Source: Aliiruegeria lutimaris (lineage in GTDB: Bacteria > Pseudomonadota > Alphaproteobacteria > Rhodobacterales > Rhodobacteraceae). Taken from it: DNA of 64,000 nt. The DNA lies in assembly GCF_900099935.1 (NCBI RefSeq), contig NZ_FNEK01000007.1:50237-114236 (forward strand), read 5' to 3'. The notes beneath the pieces were generated by a model. That model saw only the letters and a list, made by a program, of their open reading frames with translations, was not told where the DNA came from and did no database searches. The number at the start of each line of letters is the position of its first letter. Positions within the stretch are counted from its first letter, which is position 1. The position numbers and the translations under genes were made by a program. Below, in pieces: positions 63,692-64,000 of this stretch.

Positions 63692-64000
63692 TTCGTATCA
63701 TTGATCCGAGTGATTTCGGGGGGATGATATGGTTGGCCGGGTTGCAGACGAGGTGATTCTGAGTGCCGATGAGCGCAGCTTTCTCGAGGCTCAGATCCGA
63801 CGGCACAAGGCTCCGCGCTCGCTGTCGGACCGGTGTCGGATGATCCTGCTCTGTGCGGAGGGGCTTCAAAGCAAGGAGGTCGGTGCGCGACTTGGGGTGC
63901 ATGAGCACACGGTGGGCAAGTGGCGCAGGCGGTTCGTGAAGGACCGGATCGAGGGTCTGACCGACGAATATCGCCCTGGAAGGCCCCGCACGGTATCGGA
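63673..64000 (+). mobile_element. IS630-family insertion sequence, left part
   Basis: A transposase of the IS630 type begins at 63729. Upstream, a TA dinucleotide at 63673-63674 is a plausible target site (IS630 elements insert at TA) and the sequence after it contains the symmetric GAACTGTAGTTC (63683-63694). The interrupted gene loses its homology at about this point. The right end lies outside the window, so the exact boundaries and target duplication cannot be confirmed. Confidence 0.7.
63729..64000 (+). CDS. IS630-family transposase, 3' end outside window
   Basis: The 90 visible residues form the N-terminal helix-turn-helix region: 'LSADERSFLEAQIRRHKAP', 'SLSDRCRMILLCAEGLQSK', 'EVGARLGVHEHTVGKWRRR' and 'GLTDEYRPGRPRTVS', all typical of IS630 transposases. 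The DDE catalytic core would follow beyond base 64000. GC content returns to the genome norm. An ATG at 63724 is in another frame; 63729 is the better start, with GGGGGG just upstream. Confidence 0.88.
   Translation, partial: MVGRVADEVILSADERSFLEAQIRRHKAPRSLSDRCRMILLCAEGLQSKEVGARLGVHEHTVGKWRRRFVKDRIEGLTDEYRPGRPRTVS

Overview
The window is about 64 kb of GC-rich chromosome from a marine alphaproteobacterium, most likely Rhodobacterales (Roseobacter group). This is inferred from protein content and gene order: a NavAb-type sodium channel, an RbaY-like response-regulator phosphatase, rimP-nusA-ylxR-infB order, a lptC-lptA-lptB cluster next to kdsD and rnd, an alphaproteobacterial RpoH promoter in front of dnaK, and a fliL-motE-motA group. 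No rRNA, tRNA or CRISPR array was recognised. Almost everything is dense housekeeping sequence with many 4-bp ATGA overlaps; the last 1.7 kb is the clear exception.

Layout. 0-10.2 kb is mostly minus strand: a partial CAP-domain protein, an L,D-transpeptidase lipoprotein, a voltage-gated sodium channel, a TrmA/RumA-type RNA methyltransferase, two ABC exporter half-transporters, a LysE exporter, tRNA CCA-transferase, a CoA-type NUDIX hydrolase and Hsp33. 10.3-13.9 kb holds a second NUDIX gene, a REC-PP2C phosphatase facing a stand-alone Hpt protein, and ilvA. 14-26 kb is mixed metabolism: argG, an SCP2 protein, a sulfotransferase-like/class IV aminotransferase pair, a secreted MsrA, hemH, an NDUFAF5-like methyltransferase sharing its start site with comF, grxC, a nitrilase-MarR-thpR run, ubiG, pip and a cation/proton antiporter. 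26.1-31.9 kb is the rimP-nusA-ylxR-infB operon, preceded by a strongly structured leader that ends in an intrinsic terminator. 32-40 kb carries mutT, argJ, a parvulin-type PPIase, secA and two secA-side envelope proteins, one a PstS-like/OmpA fusion. 40-44.3 kb has radC, dnaJ and dnaK.

44.3-55.6 kb begins with alkB and then forms what looks like a surface-glycan locus. An SH3 protein and an ABC-2 polysaccharide-type permease diverge from cysQ, kdsB, galU, galE, two tandem paralogous glycosyltransferases, a Branch-type glycosyltransferase with a large C-terminal extension, and a two-part sulfotransferase. Together these supply CMP-Kdo, UDP-Glc and UDP-Gal, transfer sugars, add sulfate, and remove the PAP by-product. 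55.6-60.6 kb is the envelope set ptsN, hpf, lptB, lptA, lptC, kdsD, rnd. rpoN is absent between lptB and hpf, where many proteobacteria carry it. 60.7-64 kb is a flagellar stator group (fliL, an unknown gene, motE, motA). It becomes AT-rich at motA, and its next gene carries a frame change and is cut by an IS630-family element that runs off the window.

Strongest leads: the structured rimP-nusA leader, the sulfated-glycan locus with its two-part sulfotransferase, the perfect 18-bp inverted repeat holding the radC start codon in its loop, and the disrupted stator operon.
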